A DNA stretch of 22,361 nucleotides from an uncultured Oscillospiraceae bacterium (GCA_900540535.1 UQGM01000041.1:1-22361); one strand, 5' to 3'. Shown: positions 1 to 8,685, counted from the first letter of the stretch. The notes: generated by a model from the sequence alone, not told the origin. Program-made: numbers and translations.

Positions 1-586
1 TACGTCGTACTATTGGAGCTACTTGCTCATCAATGACGATCTTGTTTTTCTCCGTGGGGTGCATCTTGTACCCATACATAGGCTTACCGCCGATAAACTG
101 ACCCTTCCGCTGTTTATCACGCTTGACGCTCTTAATCTTTTTGGAGATGTCTTTGGCATATATGTCGTTCATGATTGCACGGAATGGAGTGATATCATTA
201 GCAGTGGAGTCCACGCCGGTGTCTATACCGTCCAATAAAGATATGTATCGCACACGGTGTTCCGGGAAGTATCTCTCCATATAGTGCCCGGTCATAATAT
301 AGTCACGACCCAAACGTGAAAGGTCTTTTGTTATAACCATATTGACCTTTTTTGTTTCAATGTCTCCAATCATTCTCTGGAAACTGGGACGGTCAAAGTT
401 TGTACCACTCCATCCGTCATCCACATATGTGTCAAATACTGACAGACGGTGCTGCTGCACAAACTCCCGAAGAAGAGATTCCTGATTCTGAACACTCTGG
501 GACGGTCCTTCACTTTCATCTTCTTTTGACAGTCTGATGTATAAAGCCACATGGTAATCCATGGGGTTGCTTATCTCTAAGTACAT
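1..586 (-). CDS. Large serine recombinase, N-terminal part (runs off the left edge)
   Basis: This is a site-specific DNA recombinase of the serine family, of the TnpX/TndX kind that moves clostridial transposons and conjugative elements. The 195 visible codons are open to the window edge. Residues 13-150 form the resolvase domain. YIRLSKED at 16-23 carries the likely nucleophile Ser20, and TKDLSRLGRD at 87-96 carries the conserved arginines. From about residue 165, GGKPMYGYK looks like the start of the second (recombinase) domain. ATG at 584-586 was chosen because AGGAGG (595-600) lies 8 bases upstream. The gene starts 29 bases after a 48-codon gene on the same strand and was probably transcribed with it. 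The DNA-binding C-terminal half is outside the window, so I cannot say whether it is intact or which element it belongs to. Confidence 0.93.
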   Translation of the reverse strand, partial: MYLEISNPMDYHVALYIRLSKEDESEGPSQSVQNQESLLREFVQQHRLSVFDTYVDDGWSGTNFDRPSFQRMIGDIETKKVNMVITKDLSRLGRDYIMTGHYMERYFPEHRVRYISLLDGIDTGVDSTANDITPFRAIMNDIYAKDISKKIKSVKRDKQRKGQFIGGKPMYGYKMHPTEKNKIVIDEQVAPIVRR

Positions 587-615
587 ACTATATACCTCCT
601 GAGATAAGCGGCCAT

Positions 616-762
616 TCATCGCTTACATTGTACAATGGGTTGCTCCATTGACACAAGGATGCGGCCAAGGTAAATCCGAAAAGATTTTTCCAAAATCTCG
701 GATACACTCTTTTCAGTATTGCAATAAGTACAATGCACAGCAGGCAAATCTTTCTTTTTCAT
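616..762 (-). CDS. Small cysteine-containing protein upstream of the recombinase
   Basis: A 48-codon reading frame, not recognised. It starts MKKKDLPAVHCTYCNTEKSV, giving a CxxC pair at residues 11-14 and a lone Cys46. The middle is a probable amphipathic helix (EILEKSFRIYLGRIL). A ribosome binding site, GAGAGGTG, lies about 6 bases before the ATG. The gene ends 29 bases before the recombinase ATG, in the same direction. Small genes next to recombinases are common in clostridial mobile elements (for example TnpW-like and TnpV-like proteins), but I cannot assign it to one of those families. A regulatory or accessory role for the element is inference from position only. A single CxxC would need a partner to form a zinc site. 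Confidence 0.6.
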   Translation of the reverse strand: MKKKDLPAVHCTYCNTEKSVSEILEKSFRIYLGRILVSMEQPIVQCKR

Positions 763-823
763 AAATAGCACCTCTCTTGTTAATGCTTATGCTCATGAAG
801 CCTATTTTTGCCTGTCCGGCTGC

Positions 824-853
824 AAAAAGTGACCTGTCATTTTGACAGATCAC
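824..853 (-). terminator. Rho-independent terminator after the VOC gene
   Basis: On the minus strand, arms of 11 bases (843-853 with 829-839) pair fully if one G-U pair is allowed, around a 3-base loop. Five T residues follow (complement of 824-828). It lies about 20 bases after the VOC stop codon. Confidence 0.8.
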
Positions 854-871
854 AATAAGAATATCCTTAAA

Positions 872-1237
872 TCACTTTTTCTCTGGAACAATTTCGAGCC
901 AGTATCCGTCAGGATCCGCTATGAAATAAATTCCCATTTCTTTGTTCTCAAAGCAGATACAGCCCATTTCTTCATGCTTTTTATGTGCCGCCTCATAATC
1001 ATCTGTTACAAAAGCCAGATGAAATTCACATTCACCTAAATCGTACTTCTGTGGATGATCTTTTAACCAAGTGAGCTCAAGCTCAAAATTGCTGCTATCA
1101 TTTTTAACGTACACAATTGTGAAATTTTCGTTTTCAATTCTTCTTGACTCGTGAAGTCCTAAAGCTTCCTCATAGAATTTCAAAGATTTTTCAAGATCGC
1201 TTACATTGTAGTTTTCATGTACCATTTTAAAGTTCAT
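872..1237 (-). CDS. VOC-superfamily protein, lactoylglutathione lyase (glyoxalase I)-like
   Basis: A 121-aa single-module vicinal-oxygen-chelate protein. Metal ligand candidates fall in the glyoxalase I pattern: His7, Glu54, His73 and Glu115, the last in the typical C-terminal DPDGYWLEIV. Length and motif spacing fit small bacterial GloA-like proteins, which convert hemithioacetals, but many VOC proteins have other substrates (dioxygenases, antibiotic-binding proteins), so the reaction is not certain. The start at 1237 (MNFKM) has AAGGAGG at 1248-1254. An upstream in-frame start would place that Shine-Dalgarno inside the gene. The start overlaps the end of the MBL gene by 11 bases, so the two are translationally close. 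A terminator at 824-853 closes the unit. Confidence 0.85.
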   Translation of the reverse strand: MNFKMVHENYNVSDLEKSLKFYEEALGLHESRRIENENFTIVYVKNDSSNFELELTWLKDHPQKYDLGECEFHLAFVTDDYEAAHKKHEEMGCICFENKEMGIYFIADPDGYWLEIVPEKK

Positions 1238-1886
1238 AGCATTTATACCTCCTTGTATTAATAACATTGCTGTTATCGGACATTGCAGTTATCCGTTTTT
1301 CCATTAAATTTTCATCATGGCTGTAATGCATGGGAAAAATAGCTTTTGTATTTGTTAGCTTATTAAAAATGTTTAAACCAAACATTGCATAATCATCGCT
1401 CTGACGGCTGTCAAGCACTACAAAGGCAGCATCTATATTTCGTCCCTCAAGCTTTTTCATCTCTGCCATATATCTGTCATACATATTCTGACGCTCTTCC
1501 GCTGTATCATCATCCCAATACCACAAATGGAGATCTCCGGCATGATATATGGTTTTTTCTTCGGTCTCAACTAAAAACGCTACTCCCTCATCGGTAGATT
1601 CAAGAGTCGTTATTTTCACGTCATCAACCAAAATCTCTTCATTTGCGTCAGCATAAATATATTTGCTGTCATGTACACCGTTTACTATAAATTTTCGGTT
1701 TTTGTAGTACTGTGTTACACTTTCAATTTGAGGGTTATAGTGATCATAGTGATTGTGGGAAACAAATACATAGAGCGGTTTTTCACTATCCAGAAGCGGA
1801 ATTTGACCCTTATAATAATCAAACAGCAGATAGTGTTTTTCTAATTCCACAAAAAATCCACTGTGAAAAATCGGATACACTTTCAT
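1227..1886 (-). CDS. MBL-fold metallo-hydrolase
   Basis: A 219-aa metallo-beta-lactamase-fold protein. The signature HNHYDH is at residues 44-49, followed by the later metal ligands (His in YHAGDLH, and a His in FPMHYSHD near the C-terminus). There is no signal peptide, so it should be a cytoplasmic hydrolase. The fold covers lactonases, phosphodiesterases and thioesterases, and the substrate cannot be read from the sequence. It resembles UlaG-like small hydrolases in length. The start at 1886 was chosen over one 11 codons upstream because AAAGGA lies 10 bases before it. The gene has its own promoter at 1907-1936 and overlaps the VOC gene by 11 bases, so the pair may act together in metabolite detoxification (inference). 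Confidence 0.87.
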   Translation of the reverse strand: MKVYPIFHSGFFVELEKHYLLFDYYKGQIPLLDSEKPLYVFVSHNHYDHYNPQIESVTQYYKNRKFIVNGVHDSKYIYADANEEILVDDVKITTLESTDEGVAFLVETEEKTIYHAGDLHLWYWDDDTAEERQNMYDRYMAEMKKLEGRNIDAAFVVLDSRQSDDYAMFGLNIFNKLTNTKAIFPMHYSHDENLMEKRITAMSDNSNVINTRRYKCYEL

Positions 1887-1906
1887 AACTTCAAGTCCTT
1901 TCAAGA

Positions 1907-1936
1907 ATAATATATCCAATACAGTAAATTTGTCAA
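1907..1936 (-). promoter_or_regulatory. Sigma-A type promoter of the MBL-VOC unit
   Basis: Minus-strand TTGACA (1931-1936) is followed after 18 bases by TATTAT (1907-1912). An overlapping alternative, TATATT (1909-1914), gives a 16-base spacer. It lies about 20 bases before the MBL start codon. Confidence 0.75.
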
Positions 1937-2002
1937 CAAAATAATTGTGAATCTTCCAGCGGATTCACTTTTTAATTTTTCTCAAAATAAGCTCAACATA
2001 AA

Positions 2003-2038
2003 ATATTCACCACAAAATTCATCTTTTGTGGTGAATAT
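2003..2038 (-). terminator. Perfect 15-bp stem-loop ending the redox operon
   Basis: Arms 2003-2017 and 2024-2038 are exact reverse complements around a 6-base loop. It lies about 25 bases after the stop of the last operon gene and is preceded by a smaller stem (about 2042-2056). The T-tract after it is short (TTTA), so it may also act as an mRNA-stabilising hairpin. Confidence 0.7.
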
Positions 2039-2063
2039 AAGCTGCCTTTCAAAGGCAAGTGTT

Positions 2064-3227
2064 TCAGATTATAATTTCAAGGTCACTTATGGGATAAGCT
2101 TTGCAGGAGTGAATATATCCGTATTTCTCATCTGCGTATCTTTGCAGTACTCCTTTGGAAAGAAATACTTTGCCGTTAACTAATTTCACCCTGCAAAGAC
2201 TGCATTCTCCACTGCGGCAGCAAACGTTCATGCGAATTCCCGAACGTTCCAGAGCTGTTAAAAGTGATTCTCCGGATTTAGCAGGTATTATCCTCTCGCC
2301 TATCTTTACATTAAATACTTCGTCACCTGTGAGATTTTCTGGCCAACCCGGCTCATTTTGAATATCACGTCTTGTTCCGAACATTTCCCTTCTTATCTGT
2401 TTTTCGGGAAGTCCCAGTTCTTCAAGTTCCTTTTTACAGAAATCATTCATAACCTGAGGACCGCATATATAACAGGTACGCTCAGCATAATCAGGCACGA
2501 GATGCATTATAAGATTTCGGTCAATAAAGCCTGTTTCCCCGTTCCAGGAATCATCTTCATCTGAAACTATAAGGTGATATTCGAAATTAGGATATTTTTC
2601 GCTGTATGCTCTGAGCTCTTCGTCATAAAGTGCTGCTTTACTGCTGCGGCATCCGTAAAGCATCACCACATCTCTATCGAGAGCGGCATCCACAATTTCT
2701 CTTGTCATTGAAAGGAACGGTGTTATACCGCTTCCTCCTGCAAGGAAAAGTGACTTTCTGCTATGAAATACAGGCTGAAAACGAAATACTCCCGCAGGAC
2801 CGTTTGCCTCAAATCTGTCTCCGACCTTGACATCATCCAAAAAGAAATCAGAGACAAAGCCGTCTTTTATTCTTGCAACTGTTATTTCGTAATATGCACG
2901 CTGCTTCGGAGATGAAGAAATGCTGTAAGGTCTGCTTGTGCGTACACCGTCAATCTCAGTAAAAATATTTATATATTGTCCCGCTTCAAATGGAGGCAAA
3001 TATCCGTTTTCAGATACAAAACGGATTACTTTCGCATTCTTTCCGGTATCAGAAATTGAACTTACCAATAAAGAAAGACTTTTTGAATGAAGCCTCTCAG
3101 AAGCAGCGGCGACATTTTCGCAGGAAATCTTATCGGCTGAGACAGAGCGCATAACTCTAATGTTTTCTAAAATTTCCTCACCGTGAACAAGTGTTCCGAG
3201 GAGGGTTTCTTTTATATTTTTAGCCAT
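2064..3227 (-). CDS. Flavin reductase with C-terminal 2Fe-2S ferredoxin domain (FNR family)
   Basis: A 387-aa electron-transfer protein of the ferredoxin-NADP reductase family. A short N-terminal extension (1-50) precedes the FAD domain, which has the flavin motif RPYS at 99-102. The NAD(P) domain has GGSGITP at 164-170 and CGPQVM at 255-260. The C-terminus (about 303-387) is a plant-type 2Fe-2S ferredoxin with Cys337, Cys342, Cys345 and Cys375. This domain order matches oxygenase reductases and related one-protein electron shuttles that pass electrons between NAD(P)H and a partner. The partner is probably the CrtI-like enzyme encoded just upstream, with only 2 bases between the genes (inference from position). 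The start has AGGAGGTG 6 bases upstream. It is the last gene of the operon. Confidence 0.92.
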   Translation of the reverse strand: MAKNIKETLLGTLVHGEEILENIRVMRSVSADKISCENVAAASERLHSKSLSLLVSSISDTGKNAKVIRFVSENGYLPPFEAGQYINIFTEIDGVRTSRPYSISSSPKQRAYYEITVARIKDGFVSDFFLDDVKVGDRFEANGPAGVFRFQPVFHSRKSLFLAGGSGITPFLSMTREIVDAALDRDVVMLYGCRSSKAALYDEELRAYSEKYPNFEYHLIVSDEDDSWNGETGFIDRNLIMHLVPDYAERTCYICGPQVMNDFCKKELEELGLPEKQIRREMFGTRRDIQNEPGWPENLTGDEVFNVKIGERIIPAKSGESLLTALERSGIRMNVCCRSGECSLCRVKLVNGKVFLSKGVLQRYADEKYGYIHSCKAYPISDLEIII

Positions 3228-3229
3228 CT

Positions 3230-4759
3230 TTACACCTCCTGCGCAATCTTTGAAGCGACCGTATCGGCATATGTATAATTGGGTCCGAATCCGCAGGCAT
3301 TTACCCAGCCGCTGGCAAACTCAAGATTTTCTATTTTGCTTTCGATGGGGAAGAAAAATACAGACTGCATCAAATCCTGCTCATATCCGTAAATTGCTCC
3401 ACCGGGATGTCCCAGATAACGCATATGGGTAAGAGGCGTTGCAATTTCCATTTCTTCAATATGCTCCGTAAAGCCCGGATACATTTTCTCAAGTCTTGCA
3501 ACGATTCGTCTGCCTGCCTCATATTTCATCTCATAATACTGCTCAGGAGGCAGCTTTTCCCAAGGCTCTCCATATTTTAGAGTACCCGCTGTGATAACGC
3601 TTGTACCTTTGGGAGAAACACTTGGATCATCCACTGTGTAACAGGTTGCAACAAGAGGATCATTTCCCGGTAAAAGCTTATATGCATCTTTGAAATCCTC
3701 ATTAGCATCGAGGCTTTCATAGTTTAAGGTAAAGGAAGTTGTAAAGCCTATCTCCTCAGGAGTACAGTCAAGACCGATAAAACAGGTAATTGCAGAAATA
3801 CCAACCGTATAGGGCTTAAGGTACTCTCTTGCCGCATCGGGAATTTCTTCAGGCAGCAAAAGATTGCCGTATGTAGCCAATGGAGAAATATTTGAAATGA
3901 TTTTCTTGGCACGGTATTCTTCACCAAATTCATCTATAACTCCTACTGCTTTACCGTTTTCGAGAATAATTCTCTTAACACCGCAGTTGAGGCGCACAGT
4001 ACCGCCCATTTTCTGAACAGCTTCCATTATAGCCTGATTCATCATCATGGAAGTTCCTGTCAGATAGTAGGGCTTTGTTTCAAGATAGAAATTGGTGCAC
4101 TTAGCCAAAATGGCAAAGGGAAATCTTGCAGGCGGCACTCCCATAAAGCACCAGTAAGCGCTCAGGGCAAGCTGAAGCTTGCTGTCAGTAAAGAATTCGT
4201 CAAGAACTTCCTGAGTACTTTTAAGTCCATAGTTTGCCAGAGTCGGATAAAGCTTCGGGAAGCCTGCCTTCATAATCGCCTTCTTAAGTGCTCCGGGTTC
4301 TCCGGTGCTTTTAGCACTCTTAGCTGCAAACTCAGCAGCTTCTGCACAGAACTTATATACTGTTTCAAAATACTTTCTTATACCGTCAGCCTGTGACGGA
4401 AACTCTTTACAGAGAAAATCCTCACACTGCTTTCTTTCGGCTGGGAGACTTACTCCTGTTCCATCAGGAAAATTCACACGGAAAAGTTCTTTTATCTGTA
4501 TCCAGTTGATTTCATCCAAGATGCCATAACGCTTAAAAAGCTCACGCAGTGGACCGGGATTCTCCTCAGTTCCCATATGTGAAAGCTGATGAAGGGCAAC
4601 CTCAAATTCAAATCTGCCTCTTCTGAAACTTGTTCCGCATCCTCCGGGGATATTGTGTTTTTCAAACAGAATTACACTTTTTCCCTTTTCCGCTAAAGTG
4701 GCGGCGGAGGCCAAACCACCGTTGCCTCCGCCTATTACAATCACATCATACTGCTTCAT
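3230..4759 (-). CDS. CrtI/retinol-saturase-like FAD-dependent oxidoreductase
   Basis: A 509-aa flavoprotein of the phytoene desaturase/carotenoid isomerase/retinol saturase group. The N-terminus has the dinucleotide-binding Rossmann motif VIGGGNGGLASAATLAEKG (9-27), then the FEKHNIPGGCGTSF segment typical of this family. The C-terminal FAD-contact region ends in NYTYADTVASKIA. Family members add, remove or isomerise carbon-carbon double bonds in isoprenoid lipids. No carotenoid genes (phytoene synthase, crtM and similar) are in the window, so the substrate is unknown and this may act as a saturase rather than a desaturase. AAGGAG lies before the ATG. It sits between a membrane protein and a flavin/2Fe-2S reductase in one operon, suggesting a membrane-associated lipid or quinone-like substrate (inference). 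Confidence 0.85.
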   Translation of the reverse strand: MKQYDVIVIGGGNGGLASAATLAEKGKSVILFEKHNIPGGCGTSFRRGRFEFEVALHQLSHMGTEENPGPLRELFKRYGILDEINWIQIKELFRVNFPDGTGVSLPAERKQCEDFLCKEFPSQADGIRKYFETVYKFCAEAAEFAAKSAKSTGEPGALKKAIMKAGFPKLYPTLANYGLKSTQEVLDEFFTDSKLQLALSAYWCFMGVPPARFPFAILAKCTNFYLETKPYYLTGTSMMMNQAIMEAVQKMGGTVRLNCGVKRIILENGKAVGVIDEFGEEYRAKKIISNISPLATYGNLLLPEEIPDAAREYLKPYTVGISAITCFIGLDCTPEEIGFTTSFTLNYESLDANEDFKDAYKLLPGNDPLVATCYTVDDPSVSPKGTSVITAGTLKYGEPWEKLPPEQYYEMKYEAGRRIVARLEKMYPGFTEHIEEMEIATPLTHMRYLGHPGGAIYGYEQDLMQSVFFFPIESKIENLEFASGWVNACGFGPNYTYADTVASKIAQEV

Positions 4760-4784
4760 TTAAATCTCCTTTAAAATACGTCAG

Positions 4785-5630
4785 TCAGATTCTAAAGGGT
4801 GCAAACTCATATCTGATGCCGCCGTTCTGAATCATAAGAATGATACATGCGGCAATGAGCGCAAGGTTAATCAGCATACATACAACCTGAACAGGCGTTG
4901 ATTTTGTCCATTTGACGAATTTATCAAACTTCTCGTTATAGAATTCTCTCTCAAACCAGTCCTTGGCTCCAATCTGCATCCATCCGCCGATTGAAAGGGA
5001 GTTTGCTCTGAGAAGAAGCCACATTCCGATACCGCCGAACTCTCCGAGTCCCAAGGTGCATACAGAACCGATAAGGGGTGCTGCAAGGAAACCGACGTGC
5101 ATAAGGGAAACAGATGATGAAAATTCATTGGTAACAAAAATCCAGTTCCAAAGTGTGTAAGCGAGAGCGTACATAATTGTGATTGCGGGAAGAGCACCCT
5201 CTGCAAGGTAATAATCTCCAAATGGAGCATCGAACTGCCAAAGTCCTCTGAGAGTAATAACGCCTATTGCAACTGCAAAACCGGAAACAGCATTGAAATA
5301 CTTTTTGTGACGAAGTAAATCTGTAAATGTCGCTTCGAGGATATTGACAATAAGCATGAGCATTATGACATCAACATATACCTGTGGATTGAAAAGACGG
5401 TAAGCCGCTGCAACAATTATGATTCTCATAGAAAGAAGAGTTGTAAGCTTAAGTCTTTCAAAGAATACAGGTTTTGAGAATATCAGAACCAATATTGAAG
5501 GTATTACAATAAGCGGTACGTTACCGTAAACAGGATAAAATCCTGCCATAAGCGCCATACCTGTAATGGAAGCTGTAAACATAACCCATTTGACTATCAT
5601 ATCAGCTTTTCTTTTTTCTGCTGTTTGCAT
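4785..5630 (-). CDS. Integral membrane protein of unknown function
   Basis: A 281-aa protein, not recognised. After a short charged N-terminus (MQTAEKRKAD) it has about seven to eight hydrophobic segments, roughly at 12-32, 37-52, 62-80, 83-103, 112-130, 147-170, 180-212 and 252-272. A more polar, aromatic and charged cytoplasmic or external loop lies at 215-250. No cysteine clusters, haem-binding His pairs or transporter signatures are evident. There is a faint look of RnfD/NqrB-like subunits in the middle, but not enough to name it. AAGGAGG lies before the ATG. It sits between hypA and the CrtI-like gene with 14 and 25 base gaps, so it is a co-expressed member of the redox operon, possibly the membrane anchor or quinone/lipid access point. 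Confidence 0.7.
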   Translation of the reverse strand: MQTAEKRKADMIVKWVMFTASITGMALMAGFYPVYGNVPLIVIPSILVLIFSKPVFFERLKLTTLLSMRIIIVAAAYRLFNPQVYVDVIMLMLIVNILEATFTDLLRHKKYFNAVSGFAVAIGVITLRGLWQFDAPFGDYYLAEGALPAITIMYALAYTLWNWIFVTNEFSSSVSLMHVGFLAAPLIGSVCTLGLGEFGGIGMWLLLRANSLSIGGWMQIGAKDWFEREFYNEKFDKFVKWTKSTPVQVVCMLINLALIAACIILMIQNGGIRYEFAPFRI

Positions 5631-5644
5631 CTTTCTTCCTCCTT

Positions 5645-5986
5645 TTAATAACCCGCTATCTCTTTAATTAGCAGATCTCTTCCGCTTAAAGCCGTAAGAT
5701 TTTGTGAACCGCATTTCGGACATTTCAAATCACATTCCACCGCATTGAACTCTTCCTGACATTCGTTGCAGCGTGCGATACCCGGAACAATCTGAAGCTC
5801 GAGCTTCGTATTTTCCATAAAGGTTTTATAAACTGCCGCCGGATAACATGATTCAAGATAAGACGGTACTACTCCGGAAAGTTCTCCCACTTCAAGTACA
5901 ATCTTTTCTATCTTCTCAAGTTTTTCCTTTTCGGCTATCTGCTCAATGGTTTTGACCATTGCACTTAAAATACCAAGTTCATGCAT
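5645..5986 (-). CDS. hypA: HypA-like nickel metallochaperone
   Basis: A 113-aa HypA/HybF family protein. In the known family it receives nickel and works with the HypB GTPase to load Ni-Fe hydrogenase (and in some bacteria urease). The mature N-terminus MHELG carries the nickel-binding His2. The zinc site is two CxxC pairs, CNEC and CPKC, in the C-terminal third. The start at 5986 was chosen over one 12 codons upstream because only it gives the conserved MHE start, and GAAGGAA lies 7 bases before it. It follows the 889-aa oxidoreductase with a 1-base gap. No hydrogenase, urease or other hyp maturation genes except hypB are in the window. Confidence 0.92.
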   Translation of the reverse strand: MHELGILSAMVKTIEQIAEKEKLEKIEKIVLEVGELSGVVPSYLESCYPAAVYKTFMENTKLELQIVPGIARCNECQEEFNAVECDLKCPKCGSQNLTALSGRDLLIKEIAGY

Positions 5987-5987
5987 T

Positions 5988-8657
5988 TTAACTTTCCTTC
6001 TTTGTAATAGCGTGAGCTGCAATTTTACCTGTACGTTTTACAGCGTATTTTGCAACAGCTATGGGCAATTTTTCAAATACAGGTGCAAATTCATTATGAG
6101 TTCTTACAAGAGAAATAGCGTCAAATTTACACTTTGTAGTGCACTGTCCGCAGCCGACACACATGTATTCATCCACAACAACAGCTCCGCATCCGAGGCA
6201 GCGCTGAGTTTCCTTTTTGACCTGTTCCTCTGTAAATGTAACTCTGGAATCTGTGAATCCACGTTTCTTTGTATCGGTATGACCGACTCTCTGACGAGGT
6301 GTTGTATCAAAGCCCTCAACCACAATGTTTGCTTTATCAAAGCTGTGGTACTCTCGGCGGTCACGTCCGTATGTAAGGCTCTGTCCGGGCTGTACAAAAC
6401 GGTGAAGAGAAATAGCCGCCTGCTTACCTGCTGCGATGGCATTTATTGCAAACTTAGGTCCTGTGAATACATCGCCGCCAACGAAAATATCAGGTTCACC
6501 TGTCTGATAAGTAAGGTCATCAGCAATAACTGTACCGTTGGGATTAAGCTCAACTTTTGTTCCTTTAAGGAGATCTCCCCAAAGGATGCTCTGTCCGACT
6601 GAAAGAAGAACATAATCCGCTTCAACAGTAATTGTATCATTCTCATCGAAGACAGGAGAGAATCTGTCGTTTTCATCAAAGACCCTTAAACACTTCTTAA
6701 ATACAACACCTGAAACACGTCCGTTCTCGGTAAGGATTTCTTTTGGTCCGTAGCCGTTAAAGATATTGATATCCTCTTCAAGAGCTTCTTCAATCTCTTC
6801 TGGAAGCGCAGGCATTTCCTCACGCTGCTCAAGGCAGTACATTGAAACTTCTGAAGCATCCGTTCTGACAGCAGATCTTGCAACGTCAATAGCAACGTTT
6901 CCGCCGCCTATAACTACGACCTTGCCTTTCATTTCAGGCATATTGCCGAGATTTATATCTCTGAGGAAATCAACTCCTGCAATTACGCCTTCTGCATCTT
7001 CGCCGGAGATGTTGAGCTTTCTTCCGGCCTGTGCTCCTATTGCGAGATAGAATCCCTTGAAGCCCTCTTCTCGAAGCTGCTGGATTGTAACATCCTTGCC
7101 TACTTCAACGCCTGTTTTAAATTCAACACCCATCTGGCGGAGAATATCAATTTCAGCATTAACTACATCCTTCTCAAGTCTGAAACCGGGGATTCCAAGT
7201 GTAAGCATTCCGCCGACTTTCGGCTGCTTTTCGAATACTGTTACCTTATATCCGTCAATGGCAAGATAATATGCGCAGGACAATCCAGCCGGGCCTGAAC
7301 CGATAACAGCGATTTTCTTTCCATAATCATTGCGCTTTTTAGGCATGAATCTTGTTTTTTCGTTCAAATCCTGATCGGCAATGAACTTTTTGATTTCATC
7401 AATAGCGATTGGCTCATCAATGTCTCCTCTTGTGCAAGCCGATTCACAGCCATGGGGACAAATACGTCCGCATACAGCCGGAAACGGATTTTCCTTTTTG
7501 ATAAGCTCAAGGGCTTCTGTGTATTTACCAAGTGCTGCAAGTCTTATGTATCCCTGAACTGCGATATGTGCCGGACAAGCTGTTTTACAGGGAGATGTTC
7601 CGCTTTCTGCTACGTCCTTACGGTTGTCACGATAATCGACGTTCCAGTTCTTTTCTCCCCAAACATGATCTCTGACCTTGTCGTACTTCTTTTCCTCAAC
7701 GGGAGTTTTTGCGCAAAGCTTCTGACCGAGGCGAAGAGCATTTGTGGGACAGTTCTCCACACACTGACCGCAGGCAACGCAGTTTTCTTTGTTTACCTGA
7801 GCTGTATAGTTTGAGCGGATTGCATCTGGTGCATTGAACATTGTTGCCACACGCATTGCAAAGCATGAGCATGAGCAGCAGTTACATATAGCGGCAGACT
7901 CACCAGCTCCCTCAATATTGGGGATCTGATGCATAAGTCCGTTTTCCTCAGCTCTCTTGATAATTTCCAGCGCCTCTTCCTTAGTTATCTGACGGGCTCT
8001 GCCTGTTCTTATGTAATACTCCGCTCCGGTACCCATCTGAATGCACATTTCGTGCTCCAGATGGCCGCATCCCTGACCGAGAACACGGCGTGATTTACGG
8101 CAGGAACAGTCTGAAACGGAAAATGTATCATATTTATCGAGATAATATGATATTTTCTCATAGGGCACACATTGTGAATCCCCTGTAATTGCAGTTTCAA
8201 TGGGGATAACTCTCATCATACCTGTTCCCATGGGGAGATTGGGAGCTATGTTTGCAATACGAAGACGGGTATACTCTTCAAAAGCTTTACCTATCTGCGG
8301 ATATTTTTCAAGCTGCTCCTTGTTATTTACCATCATCTCAAGTATGCCGGGAGCAAAAATCTGAACCATGTAAACTTCCTGTCCCTCTTCGTTGTGGAAC
8401 ACTTTACATACACCTATTTTTGCAAGCTCCATGAGTATCTTCGTTGTTTCCTCAAGAGATTTTCCGCACTTCTTAGCGACATACTCTGCGGTACGCTCCT
8501 TTCTGAGTCCCAGTGTAAGAGCTACATCTGCCTGTTCGTCTGATACCACACATTCAAGAGAATAGTATTCCGGAGCATTCTCATCTATGGTGTTAACCAT
8601 GCCGGTCAAGCCGCCCACCATCTTGGCAAGCTTGACAATTTTGGGTCTTAACGCCAT
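5988..8657 (-). CDS. 889-aa Fe-S/flavin oxidoreductase (GltD-like core with ferredoxin domains at both ends)
   Basis: Domains in order: a winged-helix-like segment (about 40-100); a cysteine-rich region with CSCRKSR at 184-190 and CNCCSCSC at 258-265; a 4Fe-4S ferredoxin motif CVACGQCVENCP (293-304); a GltD-type N-terminal Fe-S module (about 355-430, with CPAH and CGRICPHGCESAC); an FAD motif IAVIGSGPAGLS (449-460); an NAD(P)-binding motif VVVIGGGNVAIDVA (580-593); the second FAD-contact FVGGDV (725-730); and a C-terminal cluster region with CLGC (820-823) and CVGCGQCTTKC (833-843). The core matches the glutamate synthase small subunit/NfnB family, which moves electrons between NAD(P)H and Fe-S partners, but no glutamate synthase large subunit is adjacent. 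It is probably a cytoplasmic electron hub for the operon. Start: AAAGGA 10 bases upstream. Confidence 0.9.
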   Translation of the reverse strand: MALRPKIVKLAKMVGGLTGMVNTIDENAPEYYSLECVVSDEQADVALTLGLRKERTAEYVAKKCGKSLEETTKILMELAKIGVCKVFHNEEGQEVYMVQIFAPGILEMMVNNKEQLEKYPQIGKAFEEYTRLRIANIAPNLPMGTGMMRVIPIETAITGDSQCVPYEKISYYLDKYDTFSVSDCSCRKSRRVLGQGCGHLEHEMCIQMGTGAEYYIRTGRARQITKEEALEIIKRAEENGLMHQIPNIEGAGESAAICNCCSCSCFAMRVATMFNAPDAIRSNYTAQVNKENCVACGQCVENCPTNALRLGQKLCAKTPVEEKKYDKVRDHVWGEKNWNVDYRDNRKDVAESGTSPCKTACPAHIAVQGYIRLAALGKYTEALELIKKENPFPAVCGRICPHGCESACTRGDIDEPIAIDEIKKFIADQDLNEKTRFMPKKRNDYGKKIAVIGSGPAGLSCAYYLAIDGYKVTVFEKQPKVGGMLTLGIPGFRLEKDVVNAEIDILRQMGVEFKTGVEVGKDVTIQQLREEGFKGFYLAIGAQAGRKLNISGEDAEGVIAGVDFLRDINLGNMPEMKGKVVVIGGGNVAIDVARSAVRTDASEVSMYCLEQREEMPALPEEIEEALEEDINIFNGYGPKEILTENGRVSGVVFKKCLRVFDENDRFSPVFDENDTITVEADYVLLSVGQSILWGDLLKGTKVELNPNGTVIADDLTYQTGEPDIFVGGDVFTGPKFAINAIAAGKQAAISLHRFVQPGQSLTYGRDRREYHSFDKANIVVEGFDTTPRQRVGHTDTKKRGFTDSRVTFTEEQVKKETQRCLGCGAVVVDEYMCVGCGQCTTKCKFDAISLVRTHNEFAPVFEKLPIAVAKYAVKRTGKIAAHAITKKES

Positions 8658-8685
8658 TACTGATACATCCTTTCTGTTTAATATT

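Noticed and set aside
1947..2183. 78-codon plus-strand reading frame
   Set aside because: It lies over the operon stem-loop and the end of the reductase gene on the other strand. It has no ribosome binding site.
5946..6602. 218-codon plus-strand reading frame
   Set aside because: It is antisense to the 889-aa oxidoreductase, rich in Cys and Ser in no known pattern, and has no ribosome binding site. It is a shadow frame.
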